Assembly: GCA_963693285.1 (NCBI GenBank)
Contig: OY848923.1
Location: 6,838,920-6,902,919, forward strand
DNA: 64,000 bases
Direction of reading: 5' to 3'
Origin: Xestospongia muta
Taxonomy: Eukaryota; Porifera; Demospongiae; Haplosclerida; Petrosiidae
The notes beneath the pieces were generated by a model, which worked only from the letters and a program-made list of their open reading frames with translations, searched no databases and was not told the origin of the DNA. This document shows, in pieces, positions 10,195 through 21,874 of this stretch; the first letter of the stretch is position 1; each line of letters begins with the position of its first letter. Made by a program: the position numbers and the translations under genes.

Positions 10195-13100
10195 TCACAT
10201 GTATTCAAAACCAAGACAATGTTGTAGCTGTTCTATCATGCTCTGTTGTGTAATACCAGTAATTCCAATCACCATTACACGAGCTCCAACAAGTTTAAAA
10301 TCAATTGTAGTAGTAATATCACTTTCATCATCAATAGTGGTGTGATGCTCTTCCATTGGGAAATAACATGGTGCATCGTTACTGATGAAGACAAATACAT
10401 GAGAATTGAAGTCCTTAGCGCAGGGTTGTACCAACTATTAAAAATTAAGGAGTGAAGTTTGTGTACACTTAAACATTTTACTTGTCATACTTGTCTAATC
10501 TGTTTGTTAAGTTTGCTTGGTTTGAGCTTGTTATCTGATGGCACAAAATGACAAGACAAACGAACTGCAATAGACTTTGTTGATCCTACAAAGGAAATTG
10601 TTAAAGGGTACTTTAGTAATATCACTCATACGATTATACTGAAGCAGTTCAAAGTATAAAAATAAAACTTTGTATTTATTAAGTTTCTAATTAATGGCTC
10701 ATGTTTTTGATCCTCAGTAAATGAACTAAACACAATATACATTATATAGTTGTTTATACCATCATCTTTACTTACTTGTTACATGAAGATCTTTGCATAA
10801 CGAATAGAGTCCGTTAGCTTGTTTAATAAGTTTAGAAGAGGACTTGGCAGTGAATGTAAACACTTTACTTTCAGACGATGGCTCATCTTTAGTTGGTCAC
10901 ATATTAGAAAGAGAGAATATGTAATTCATCATTAACGTAGACATCAAAGTGTAAGAGTGAAAATTTAACCACTTGTCATTATTTCTAATGCTCAAAGATA
11001 AGTCTAGCATTTAGTGACCTTGCCTTTTACAGTATAACAATCATACAAGCTATGTAACACAAGCATGTCAAGTAAAATAACACAGAATATATAAAAGATA
11101 ACAAATTCAAATCAGCTATTTACCATGTAAATGAAGTTCAAGTAGAGTTCCTTGTGAGATGGTATAGCCGTTACCACAATCTGTTAAGTTAGATCGCTCA
11201 ACAATGATTTTTCCAACTAGACACTTCTCTTGTTTAACAGATTTAGTCTCACATATACTAATGAACAGTAATAGTTTACAAGTTACATAATACCGTGGCA
11301 TTCAAAAGAGTTCAGCCACCCACGCAGAAGTTTTATTATTTGAGTTTATTTAAATTAACTACAGCTACATGTGTAGTGTTTCTGTGCTGTTAGAGCTATT
11401 TTTGAAGAGAAAACTTAACACAGGGTTTGGAGTCTGTTACAGTTACATTAGATGTTAGAGAAACTTTATGGTAAGTAAGTATATAAGTAACCTCTGTATT
11501 TTAAACTAGGGATGTTTATTATTGTATTTTATGGCAAAAACCAAAAAAATAGCTTTTGTAAGTAAAGATATCTAGTACTTAGTGTGGCCACCCCTCGCTT
11601 TGATAACAACTTCAAATATTCATGGCATTAACGAGACCAGGTTTTGTATTATCTCTGTTGGTATATTCTCCCAAAGATCATATAGGGTGTCCCATAATTG
11701 AGAGAGAGAGAGTTGTTGGCAATTTCTCTAGTTTCCTCTCTAAATAGTCATATAAGATTTCTATTGGGTTTAAGTCTGGAGATTGTGCTGGCCATGTAGT
11801 ACAATTAACATCATTTTCGTCCATCCAATTTGTTATTAGATGAGTCTTGTGGCATTTTCTAGTATTTCTAAATACTGAAATCTATCCGTCTTGCCTTTGA
11901 CTTGTACCTTTTCATTGCCACAGATGCATCCCCACACCATCACACTACATGCTTTACTGTGCCCTATATACACTCCTCATTAAATTCTTCTGATAGTCTA
12001 TGTCATATGTACGTTCAACCATCACTATCGAAGAGATTAAACTTGGACTCCTCAGACCATACAACTTTCTTCCATGTATCCTCTGTCCAGTCCGTGACCC
12101 TTTGCCTATTGGAAACGTTGTTGTTCATGTCTCAGCAATAACAGTGGTTTTCTTCTCAATATTCTACCATATCTAATCCAGCATCTATCAGTCTTCATTT
12201 AACTGTACTTGAAGCCATCACGTTATCTTTCTCCTTACATATATTTTTCAGAAGAGGTGCTGTTAGTTTACGATTTCTGATTGACTTTAAAATGAGACTT
12301 CTATCTTCTCATTTGAAGACAATTTAGGACATCCAGGTCGTGGTTCATCAGTTACTGACTTATTTTTCTTGTATTTTTGATGATATCATTTATCGTACTC
12401 TTTTTTTCATTGTTTTGATATAGCACTAGATAGCAGTTTAAGCTAGTCTAGCTAACTAGACCCTCCTCCTTTTTGATAAGCTGATGGGCGGAAGAGGGTC
12501 TAGAAGCGAACTAGGGTTACTGCCTCATTTAGAATAAGTGGAATGTGAGGCAGTACCACAATCTTTACATAATGGTTATAAACTGTTATTATAATTGCCA
12601 CGTGAAGTTATACTCTAAAAATGACTCGTGATTGCCTAAAGGATGAGCAGAGAAATGCCATCTTCTAATGAGTGTCATCATTTTTTTGCATTAGTTACTT
12701 CACCATTGCTAGTTCTAATGGAAGATCATTGAAAAGCATTTAATGAAAAAGGTGTTGTTGTTGCGTATGTGGGAACAAACTCTGTCATCTCCCCTGAAAT
12801 TGTTTGTACCTCCTACTTTTATATGTATACTATGTTTTAGCCCAAGAGGACAAGGAAGATGATAACAACAGTGATATTAATTGATATGTTTTGATTTTTG
12901 ACAATTAAGTGATTTAAAAAAATTGTTCATACGGTATATCTAATAACTTGTTAGTTCTTTTCATTGTCTAGTAAGCAACTTGTAAATCCTATGATATTTG
13001 TATTTGTGTTTCTTGAAAGAACGACCTCTCAAAGTGTTTATAGCCAGCAAGGTAAAACAACCTGGAATTTTCTCAAAAACATTTCATTGACAAATTTATT

Positions 13101-14485
13101 TAGTACAGCAATAAGATATCCCTAGGTTTCAGTTATATATTAGCTTGGCATAACACCTTCCAAATTTGTAAGGACTACAAACACAGATAAAAGAACTCAG
13201 GGTCACATGGCAATTATAATAACAGTTTATAACTACTACGTAAACATTGCGGTACTATCCCAAATTCGACCCATTCCAATAGGACAGTATACCCAGTTTG
13301 GTTCTAGACTCTCCTCTGCCTGTCAGCTTATCAAAAAGGAGGAGAGTCTAGTTAGCTAGATTACGTTTAAGTTTGTGCTATAATTAGACCTCTCTGAAAT
13401 TCACTGGTGGGTTTTCCACAGGGCATGTTGTGATCAGCTATTTTCTAATTGTTTTCAGCTACTTGTCTGCAAGTCAAGGAGTTTAAAAGGCTTATAACGA
13501 CAGCTCTATTTGCTATTATGTCGAGAGCTTATGATACACATAACTGAGCAGCTGTAAGATGTTTTGTTAAGTACTGTGCATTGTCTAAGTAAATAAGTTT
13601 AAGTACTATTTTTAATGAGAAACACGTGGGCAGCCAAACTCTTTTGAGCGCCACTGTATAATTATCACTATTACACTTACATGTAGCCCTGTTCATCAAG
13701 GTAGTCATCAATGATTTGGCGGACTTTTTGGTGGGTAATGTTAGCCACGCCTATGATACTGACGCCCACATCAATTAATTTAGTAGTTGCTTGCTTAGTA
13801 TTAGTTGGATGACAAGTAATGTCCACCTCAAATAGAACAGTATGAGATTGCAATTCCTATTAAAGTAAAGCACGTTAATAATATAGTATACTGTCATTTT
13901 ATGAATCTGTTTATCTTGTTATTAAATACCTGCTGTACAATCAACATAATTGACAATATCAGTCTGTCTATTTGTTTACTTATCTGTCACATACGAACAT
14001 CTTAATTATTTACAATGAAACTATTTCCTTATCAAGTATATAAGCTATACCAAAAAGATAACCAACTTGAACCCAATTAAACCTTATATAAATTCCAATT
14101 ACAAGTATATGCCAAACCACACATAATATAACACTATATATAACATTACCTGTTTTAAGGTTTCAATGATGTCATCCTTTAGTTTACCTTCACACGACAC
14201 CAGACAATAGCAATTCAAATAAATGTAAATCACTAGATAAACAAACACATAATTCACACGTTACACCTCAGTAGCAGCTACGTCAGTCACAACAGATGAT
14301 AATCTATAACTACATGTATAAATGCGGAAGCGCTCCACGTTTGTCTCACCTGGTGTTTCTCCTTTTAACTTGAATCTTGTCCCAGCTGGAATCTCATAGT
14401 GATCGGATGCTTTGTAGATAACTTTGGCCGTTTTCTGACTTATCATTTTTCCTTTAAAACTATCTTTGTCACTATAAGAGGCCAT
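10195..14485 (-). CDS. Two-module S-family protein (unknown function), 7 exons
   Basis: Exons 14350-14485, 14150-14232, 13681-13856, 11124-11257, 10776-10886, 10491-10585 and 10195-10434 splice in consistent phase to 324 residues from ATG M-A-S-Y-S. The order A-B-C, A-A2-B-C is identical to the gene at 3.6-5.5 kb. Motifs: M-I-S-Q and Y-E-I-P-A-G-T-R-F-K-L in exon 1; C-E-G-K-L-K-D-D-I-I-E-T-L in B; I-D-V-G-V-S-I-I-G ... I-T-H-Q-K-V in C. A Tc1 element carrying a second transposon sits in intron 3 and is not in the coding sequence. The last exon ends L-G-F-E-Y-M then TGA, where TGAG also forms a GTGAGT donor; splicing there would add only a few residues. It is head-to-head with receptor D2 and tail-to-tail with D1 (234 bp between stops). 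Function unknown; probably cytosolic. Confidence 0.65.
11575..13426 (-). pseudogene. Tc1 transposase, broken
   Basis: Reading inward from 13,426, the frame starts M-P-C-G-K-P-T-S-E-F-Q-R-G-L-I-I and is cut at 13,381 by a nested element; it resumes at 12,418. Later segments include V-V-W-S-E-E-S-K-F-N-L-F, V-M-V-W-G-C-I, W-P-A-Q-S-P-D-L-N-P-I-E and a C-terminal A-R-G-G-H-T-K. These are hallmark stretches of Tc1 transposases, including the second and third catalytic regions; the usual W-S-D-E reads W-S-E-E here. Frameshifts and stops occur between segments, so it is inactive. Confidence 0.8.
12421..13380. mobile_element. Nested non-autonomous transposon with about 180-bp terminal inverted repeats
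   Basis: The ends TAGCAC...GTGCTA are flanked by TA at 12,419-12,420 and 13,381-13,382. The terminal inverted repeats extend roughly 180 bp with mismatches; shared blocks include CTAGCTAACTAGA, CTCCTCCTTTTTGATAAGCTGA and TTATAAACTGTTATTATAATTGCCA. The centre has no convincing protein. It is a MITE-like element inserted in the Tc1 transposase gene. Confidence 0.85.
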
Positions 14486-14914
14486 CTCTCTCAGAATTAC
14501 CGGGTAATTAGGAAGGGCGTGGTTGTATTAAAAATAACAAGGAGGAGGGGCTAGCTCTAACACAATATACCAGACTAGACTAACACAATATACCAATTTT
14601 AATGACTATAAAACTACTGCTACATGAGATAGAACAAGTTAGTATTTTAGTCCATGCCAATAGAGTGGATATTTGACTGCTGCTGTGATTTGTAAGCCTG
14701 GTTTAAAATTCTCTTCAGTATTCATATTGTATTATATTGTAAATACTTTGATATGATCATTGTGTATCGAGTGTTTTCTTGTCAATTTTTATAATCTTCA
14801 CTTTATATCGTTCGTGTTCTTTTCTATTTAAATCAATAAATAAAATTATAATAATTGTTATAACTATGAATAATTAAATACCACTTCCTTCCTTGCAAGA
14901 CTTGGAGAAATGAC

Positions 14915-16885
14915 GTGCAGACTTCTACTGCATGCTTCGAATTGAATCAAAATCAATTATGTCAGATAGAATCCTCACAGTCAAATTCTGATATAAAGAG
15001 AGCATTAGGAATCCAGCTTGTTAACATTGAACCTGGTCTTAGTGATCACCAATTACACTCTCTCAAACTGGCTTGCTTCCTCCTGGATATACCAAGACAA
15101 CAACTAGAGAATGCTGACACATTTATTGACCTCTATCAATTGATAGAACACAAGATGCCTCAACATGCACCCTCACTGATCTATCAGATGCTTATTCTTG
15201 TTGGATTTCCTAAACCACTTTTAAGAGGTTTGCTACCATTTGTTAACATGGAGATTCATTTGGAACAAAATCAGATAATGGATTTAACTTTGACTCTATC
15301 ATTTATATTGGAGGAAATCTCAGAAAAGAACTATCGAAAATTTAAAGAATTTGCTCGATTAGCATTTCTTCCTGAGTATCATAAATCTCGAATCTTGACA
15401 CCCTCACATCTTTTAGAACTGTTACAAGATAAGAATGTTCTTACTCCACAGTATCCTATTTATATGTTTGCATGGCTTGAAGCAGCTGGTTGTCCTCTAC
15501 AAGTTGAATATCTTCGAGAATTTTGTGCTCATCAAAGTATTGCAGTGCCAAATTCGAGTGAAGTGTTATTACCAGAATTAGGTGGGTTTAATTTATGTGT
15601 AATGTGGTAGCATAATAATTACAGCATCTTTACCATAATTTTATCAGGTTACATTATGGAAGTTTTGGCTTGCTAACTAAGGTTGTTACTACTTGGCTTC
15701 TTAACCACTGTTTTCATAATAATATCTTCAGTCAATGACTATATGGCCAGAACAATACATGTTGGTTTATTAATATAGGTAATGATTTTGATGCTAATTA
15801 TGTTGAAATGGATGGTACCAGAATCAACAGATTTATCTTTGAAGTTATAAGAAAACATCAAAGATGTGAGTAAATTTGTGCAAATTTTATTTTACAAAAA
15901 TATATTTGTAAGTCTCTTCTGTACAGTAAAATGCACCATATGTTCTGTATTGTTAGTGATCATACCACTGCTTTTAACAATCCTCTCTATTAGTGGTTTT
16001 GCTGTTTTTTATAATGGTCTACAGCACATTTCTCTACATTCAGTTCATGATATTGGAGGAAATACGTCAATGAACATAGAACCCAACTGCTACAGCTCTT
16101 TTTGGACTAAAGAAGTTACCATTAGTAACATTAAAGGATACAAAGATGACCTAACAACAATAGTGACCTTTTACAAGACAAAAAAGAGTACACTACACAA
16201 GAGAGCCAAGCAACTAAATGCAAAAACATTTACTTACAATCCAAATTACGTAACTTATCGTACATCTATGAACTATTTCTTATGTGATATACCAATCTAT
16301 TCAGATGGTAATGGTACACTTAACTATACATTCCTTGCCAGAGCTGATGTTAATTTTACTATTTGTCCTCTTGAACTACATATATTTGATGACTATCAGA
16401 AGTATCATCAATTTCTATTACATCCTTATGATCATCATAATGGTCCTATTTCTAGTAAAAATTGTACTCTTGCTTCAGTGAATGGTACGTTTCAAAAGTA
16501 CATTACCAGTTTTCATCTCCGTCCAAATACCTTCTACTACTTTGCTGTTGCGTTTACAGGCACTTTGTATGTCAATATAACAATTACAGGAATATTAGAG
16601 GAATTCCAAGTCTCTGGTTTGACTCCAGAAAAATGTTTCATAAATTCTGACCCTCTTACTAGATCCTGCTCATTTTCAGTGGCTACTTCTACTGTCAGTT
16701 TAACACAAGATTATATCTGCCTTCTTGCTCATTCTAACAATATAAATCGAGGAAATGTTACAGTGGATGTCACTCTGGCCAAGTGGAATACTGGTAGTGT
16801 CATTTGTATTTTGTTCAGCATTGTAACTTGTTTTGTTATGATATGTATCATTTTCTCTTTAATCCTGTTTATAACGAGTTTATAA
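14915..16885 (+). CDS. Receptor D2: tandem DED, two-pass membrane protein, tail lost; 5-prime end unresolved
   Basis: Exons about 14,915-15,581, 15,779-15,865 and 15,927-16,885 match D1 in structure and phase. The DED exon is closely similar to D1 (I-E-P-G-L-S-D-H-Q-L-H-S-L-K, L-E-N-A-D-T-F-I-D-L). No in-frame ATG precedes it: the frame opens with GTG at 14,915. A TCCTCACAG acceptor ends at 14,980, so an upstream start exon is likely. Membrane segment 1 follows K-C-T-I-C-S; the ectodomain keeps C-P-L-E-L-H-I-F-D-D and the L-T-P-E-K-C motif. The protein stops (I-T-S-L) just after segment 2. The usual tail (K-K-E-S-A ... D-L-T-G-D) survives out of frame at about 16,895-16,941, so a small insertion removed it. 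An intact copy of this tail lies at 19.57-19.67 kb. Confidence 0.7.
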
Positions 16886-17965
16886 CCTGTTTAAAAAGGA
16901 GTCTGCAATGATCGCTGATTGCAATGACTTGACAGGTGATTAAATTTTTTATTTCTTTTCGATATTTATAAAGAGAAAGATTATGAACATATGGTATTTA
17001 TGAACTTAGACTACTCATACAATGGTTGGAGAAGAACTAAGGAAATATGATTCATGTATTATACAATTCAATTATAGTAGTGTAATAGATGTTAGAGTTT
17101 TATCATTGCTCCAAAACTATGAGAACTATAAAATCATTACAGCCCTTTAGTAGTTACAATATATCAATTAGCTAGATGTGGCAAACGTTTATACCAGCAC
17201 TTTATTAATAAGGAATATTATATATGCATAAATATATATATACTCCAACCAATACTAAAGTGTGAATAGACACACATATATAGTCAAGTTAAGAGACAGT
17301 GAATATATTTCAAGTACATGGGTAGTTATGATGATTCAGACCAGCTGTAGGTTTCTTGACCACAACACAAGTAAAGAAACATACCACAGTGTGTGATAAG
17401 GCTTTTTTCTAGAAAGGTCTTCATTGTACACACTCAATACACAACACAGTATGTGTGTAAATTATAATGTCAGTCATTACAAATACTAAAGTTACTAATT
17501 GTTATCTTCATTAACAGTCGATCATTAACAGATTTTCTATCACTTTATAAATGTCTTATTTATCAACAAACATATCATTATTAACCAAACAAAGGTAAAA
17601 CTAATATGACTAACTAGTCTATATGACATAAATTAAGTTTAAATACAAAATGATCAACATTAAAAAAAATTTAAACTAATAACTAACAAAACATAACAAT
17701 TACTGATATCACATCCACCAACTTATTGTTAGGGAGTAAGTAACGTATGATATCATTTATCACCAATAAAAGGCTACCTAACCACATAGTGTATTTCATG
17801 ACTCTATATCGTTTAAAATGAGCATCAGCTAAATATTTTAATCATCCATTAATTAGTCATTGTAATATGACATAAATTAAGTTTAAATACAAAATGATCA
17901 ACATTAGAAAACATTAAAAAATAATAACTAACAAAAAGATAACAAGTACTGATAAAGATGCTAAT
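16836..17965. repeat. Segmental duplication, copy 1 (copy 2 at 19,566-20,636)
   Basis: From the last membrane segment of D2 to the 3-prime end of D3, this 1.1 kb is repeated in direct orientation at 19,566-20,636. Shared blocks include ACACAGTATGTGTGTAAATT and the TAAAATGAGCATCAGCTAAA region with single-base differences. The stretch itself has no gene. Confidence 0.75.
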
Positions 17966-19102
17966 CATCCATTAATAAGTCACTGTAATGAGAAACAGTA
18001 GCAGTCTCCTTTTTAATGCGCCATATTATAAACATGATTAAAGCTAAAACAATACACAAAGTAATAATAATAGATACAATACTAAATGAAAGACACGTGA
18101 CACTACCAGCATTCCATTTGGACAGAGTGACATCCACTGTAACACTTCCTCGATTTTCGTCACTGAATTGTGCAAGAAGACAGAGATAGCCCTGTGCATA
18201 GCTAACACTTGAATGACCAATTGGGAAAATGCATGAAGGTGTGCTAGAATTTAGGACACATTTCTCTGGAGTCAGATCAGACACTTGAAACACCTCTATA
18301 TTTCCTGAAATTGTTATATTAATATATAGATTTTTTGTAAGCCCTACAGCAAAGTAATAGAAAGTATTTGGAAGAAGATGAAAGTTGGCAATGACCTTTT
18401 GAAGTGTGGAATTCACTGAATTAAGAGTACAATTCGAACTAGAAATAGGACCATTACGTTGATCAAAAGGATGTAGTAGATAATGTTGATATTCCTGATA
18501 GCTATTAAACATGTGTAGTTCAAGAGGACAAATAGTAAAATTAATATCAGCTCTGAAAGTGAAGGTATAAGTAAGTGTACTATTACCAGCTGAATAAATT
18601 GGGGCATCAACTAAGAAATAGTTCATAGATGTACGATAAGTTATAAAACTTGGGTTGTAATAAAACATTCTTTTTCTTAGTCGTTTTGTTGTATAACGAA
18701 GAGTATCCTTCCTTGTTTTATAAAAGGTCACTGTTGCTGGCTTATTTTGAATTCCATATTCTTTAGCATTACTAATGATAACTTCTTTAATCCAAAGTGT
18801 GTTATAACAATTGGGTTCTATAATCACTGATGTATTACCTCCAATATCATGAACTGAATGTAAAGAAGTGTGTTGTAGACTATTGTAAAAAACAACAAAA
18901 CCACTAATAGAGAGGATTGTTATAAGCAGTGGTATGACTACCAATAGTATAGAACATACCGTGCATTTCACTGTACAGAAAAGACCTACAAAATTGTGGA
19001 CCAGTATATACAAAGCTAGTATTAATGTACTTACTTACCTCTTCTCCGTTTTGTCGCGACATTCAAAATAAATCTGTCAATTATAGTACTGTCTGTCTCC
19101 AT
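17961..19102 (-). CDS. Receptor D3: two-pass membrane protein without DED, 2 exons
   Basis: Exons 19039-19102 and 17961-18970 give 357 residues with matching phase. The first exon is homologous to D1 exon 2 (I-D-R-F-I-L followed by a basic K-R-R-R) but starts with its own ATG (M-E-T-D-S), so the DED exon is absent. Membrane segment 1 follows K-C-T-V-C-S. The ectodomain is close to D1, with C-P-L-E-L-H-M-F-N-S and L-T-P-E-K-C-V-L-N and many N-x-S/T sites. After segment 2 the tail has Y-S-D-L-L, a YxxPhi sorting motif. It faces D2 tail-to-tail. With the ectodomain but no death fold it could act as a decoy or regulatory partner; that is inference. A missed far-upstream DED exon would refute the DED-less reading. 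Confidence 0.75.
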
Positions 19103-19352
19103 TTCAGTATAAGTTTTAACGTACCCACCTCAGCCTCAGCAAAGCTCCGTAAATTGTATGTAACATTCCGGAACATAAACCACAGACAGATACGTTAACG
19201 AGTCACGAGACCTACGTGTATATCCTATAGAGTTTGCTCGAAAACAGTGTGTAATCTTACGTGGCCAGACATATATACAGGAAAATACTTTTCTCATACT
19301 GATGATCCAAGTGATACATTAAATTTGACATTATATATAATGCTTAAAAATT

Positions 19353-19357
<5 letters not shown>

Positions 19358-19429
<72 letters not shown>
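19358..19429. repeat. (TA)n microsatellite
   Basis: About 36 uninterrupted TA dinucleotides between the D3 start and the duplicated D2 tail. Confidence 0.95.
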
Positions 19430-19433
<4 letters not shown>

Positions 19434-19565
19434 CTTATGGAAGTTTCTAGAAGCCAATAACTTTAAAAAACTGTAAATCTACTATTTTATAATAAATTCA
19501 ATATATAAACCAATTTTTTTTCATTTTATTTATTTTAATGCTAATTACCATTAATAAGTCAGAAT

Positions 19566-19668
19566 AAGATATGTATCATTTTCTCTTTAATCCTGTTTAT
19601 AACGATGCATATTAAAAAGGAGTCTGCAATGATCACTCGTTGCAATGACTTGACAGATGATTAATTTT
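19566..19668 (+). pseudogene. Orphan copy of the D2 C-terminal membrane segment and tail
   Basis: An open frame encodes I-C-I-I-F-S-L-I-L-F-I-T-M-H-I-K-K-E-S and ends C-N-D-L-T-D-D then stop. It is the undamaged version of the tail that D2 has lost to a frameshift. Nothing upstream encodes the rest of a receptor; the adjoining sequence is the TA repeat and AT-rich DNA. Confidence 0.7.
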
Positions 19669-20559
19669 TTTATTTCTTTTCAATATTTATAAAGAGAAAG
19701 ATTATGAACATATGCTATTTATGAGCTTAGACTACTCATACAATGGTTGGAGAAGACCTAAGGAAATATGATCCATGTATTAAACAATTCAGTTATAGTA
19801 GTGTAATAAATATTAAAGTTTTATCAATGTTCCAATACTATGAAAACTAAGCATTATTATCAGTACTCCAGTATTTTTACGTTGTTATATTGATGAGTGT
19901 GGTGTGACAATCATTTATACCAGGACTTTTATTGATAAGATTGTATATTCATAAATATATATATATATATATACTCCAACCAATACTAAAGTGTGAATAG
20001 ACACACATATATAGTCAGGTTAAGAGACAGTACATGGGTAGTTATGATGATTCAGACCAGCTATAGGTTTCTTGACCACAACACAAGTAAAGAAACATAC
20101 CACAGTGTGTGATAAGGCTTTTTTCTAGAAAGGTCTTCATTGTACACACTCAATACACAACACAGTATGTGTGTAAATTATAATGTCAGTCATTACAAAT
20201 ACTAAAGTCACTAATTGTTATCTTCATTAACAGTCCATCATTAACATATTTTCTATCACTTTATAAATGTCTTATTTATCAACAAACATATCATTATTAA
20301 CCAAACAAAGGCAAGTTAATATGACTAACTAGTCTATATGACATAAATTAAGTTTAAATATAAAATGATCAACATTAGAAAACATTAAAATTAATAACTA
20401 ACAAAACATAACAATTACTGATATCACATCCACCGACTTATTGTTAGGAAGTAAGTAATGCATGATATGATTTATCACCAATAAAAGGCTACCTAACCAC
20501 ATAGTGTATTTCATGACTCTATATCGTTCAAAATGAGCATCAGCTAAATATTTTAATCA

Positions 20560-20985
20560 TCCATTAATTAGTCACTGTAATGAGAAACAACAGCAGTCTC
20601 CTTTTTGATGCGCCATATTATAAATACATTTTTTCAGGTTTCTCACTGACCTATATATAAATGAAAAAAATAAGTAGTGCCAATTAACTTTTTGAGGAGC
20701 TATATGTAAGTGTGTAGGGATACCTGAGATGATCAGTTCAACTTCTGAAGAGGCCGACTATACACGTCTGCTACTCTGGCATTACTGACCCTTGACATAA
20801 TAGACAGATTATATTTAAGATCTACTGTGGTGACATTAATGAGAGAATAAAGATAAAAAAAGTGACATAAATAATATAATATAACATAAGTTTTAACACA
20901 CCCAAGTCAGCCTTAGCAAGGCTCTGTAAGTTGTACATAACATTCTGGAACGACCTACATGTATATCGTATAAGTTTTTTCAATA
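20560..20985 (-). pseudogene. Collapsed copy of D3 (3-prime tail and 5-prime flank only)
   Basis: Bases 20,560-20,636 match the tail-coding end of D3, and 20,885-20,985 match the DNA upstream of the D3 start (19,105-19,240). The roughly 1 kb gene body between them is missing and replaced by about 250 bp of unrelated sequence. It marks the far end of the D2/D3 duplication. Confidence 0.55.
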
Positions 20986-21870
20986 AAAGTATGTTTTCTT
21001 ATACAACCAAAATCAGGAACCCAAACCAACTGAAAACATCTCACTGACGCTCGATTCTAAGAGATGTCTCATGGTACTCAACTCAAAGCAACGTGTTTTG
21101 TTGATTCTAAAACAAAAAAATAACAACTAACCACAAAATCTTGCAAAGTACAAAAGTGTAGAGCTATATATTAATATCAACTATAATTATTATATTATAG
21201 GATGCTAATCATATGTCAATTAATATTATCTCCAAAAGGAAATCATTATCAAATGATTAATTCTGCTCCATATACATTCCTGATCTTGCACGCTAAAATT
21301 ATAGGAAGAGTTAATAAAGGTGATTCAATTATACACTTCATGAGAGATGTTGCCATAAGAATGTAGTGTCTAAAGCTTCTATGGAAATACGTCATATTTG
21401 TGAATTTAAATACAACTAATTCTTACAAGTTAAAAGCACATTATTTTATAACCTTAAGACATGACTGTCATCTCAAATGAGAACAGCATCCTATTCAGTT
21501 TTGAAAGAAAATACTATTGAAGAAGCCTCTGTGATAAAGAAATATTTTATGTAGCAGTTGATTCCATCCATCTTCTCATCTATCCATTAATCTATCCACC
21601 AAACATTATTGCAAACATAATATATATACTTTGACAATAGAATGAAAGTATTGTTCCTTGAGGAATTGTGTAATCAGATTTTAGGTCTACTCATTTAGCA
21701 AAATCATTCCGACCAAGTCTTAAGCTTCATTACCATTTCCAGGGGATTCATGTAGACTGTTCATATCAAAGAAAGCCACCAATTATAAATTATAAAACAT
21801 ACATACAAAGACACACATCTGTATACATATACAGATATATAACTACTATTTTAAATTCTAGTTCACATGT
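20986..21870. other. Gene-poor AT-rich interval
   Basis: No open frame with family similarity, no splice-linked exon series and no terminal repeats were seen. Confidence 0.5.
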
Positions 21871-21874
21871 ACGT

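Larger units (their letters stand above)
11293..13656 (-). mobile_element. Tc1-type transposon with TA target-site duplication
   Basis: Inverted termini CCGTGGCATTCAAAAGAG (left) and, read inward from the right, CAGTGGCGCTCAAAAGAG are flanked by TA at 11,291-11,292 and 13,657-13,658, as expected of Tc1/mariner insertion. The interior contains a broken minus-strand transposase. The element lies in an intron of an S gene and has itself been interrupted by another transposon at 12,421-13,380. Confidence 0.85.

Noticed and set aside
19247..19450. Open frame of alternating Ile and Tyr
   Set aside because: Translation of the TA microsatellite.
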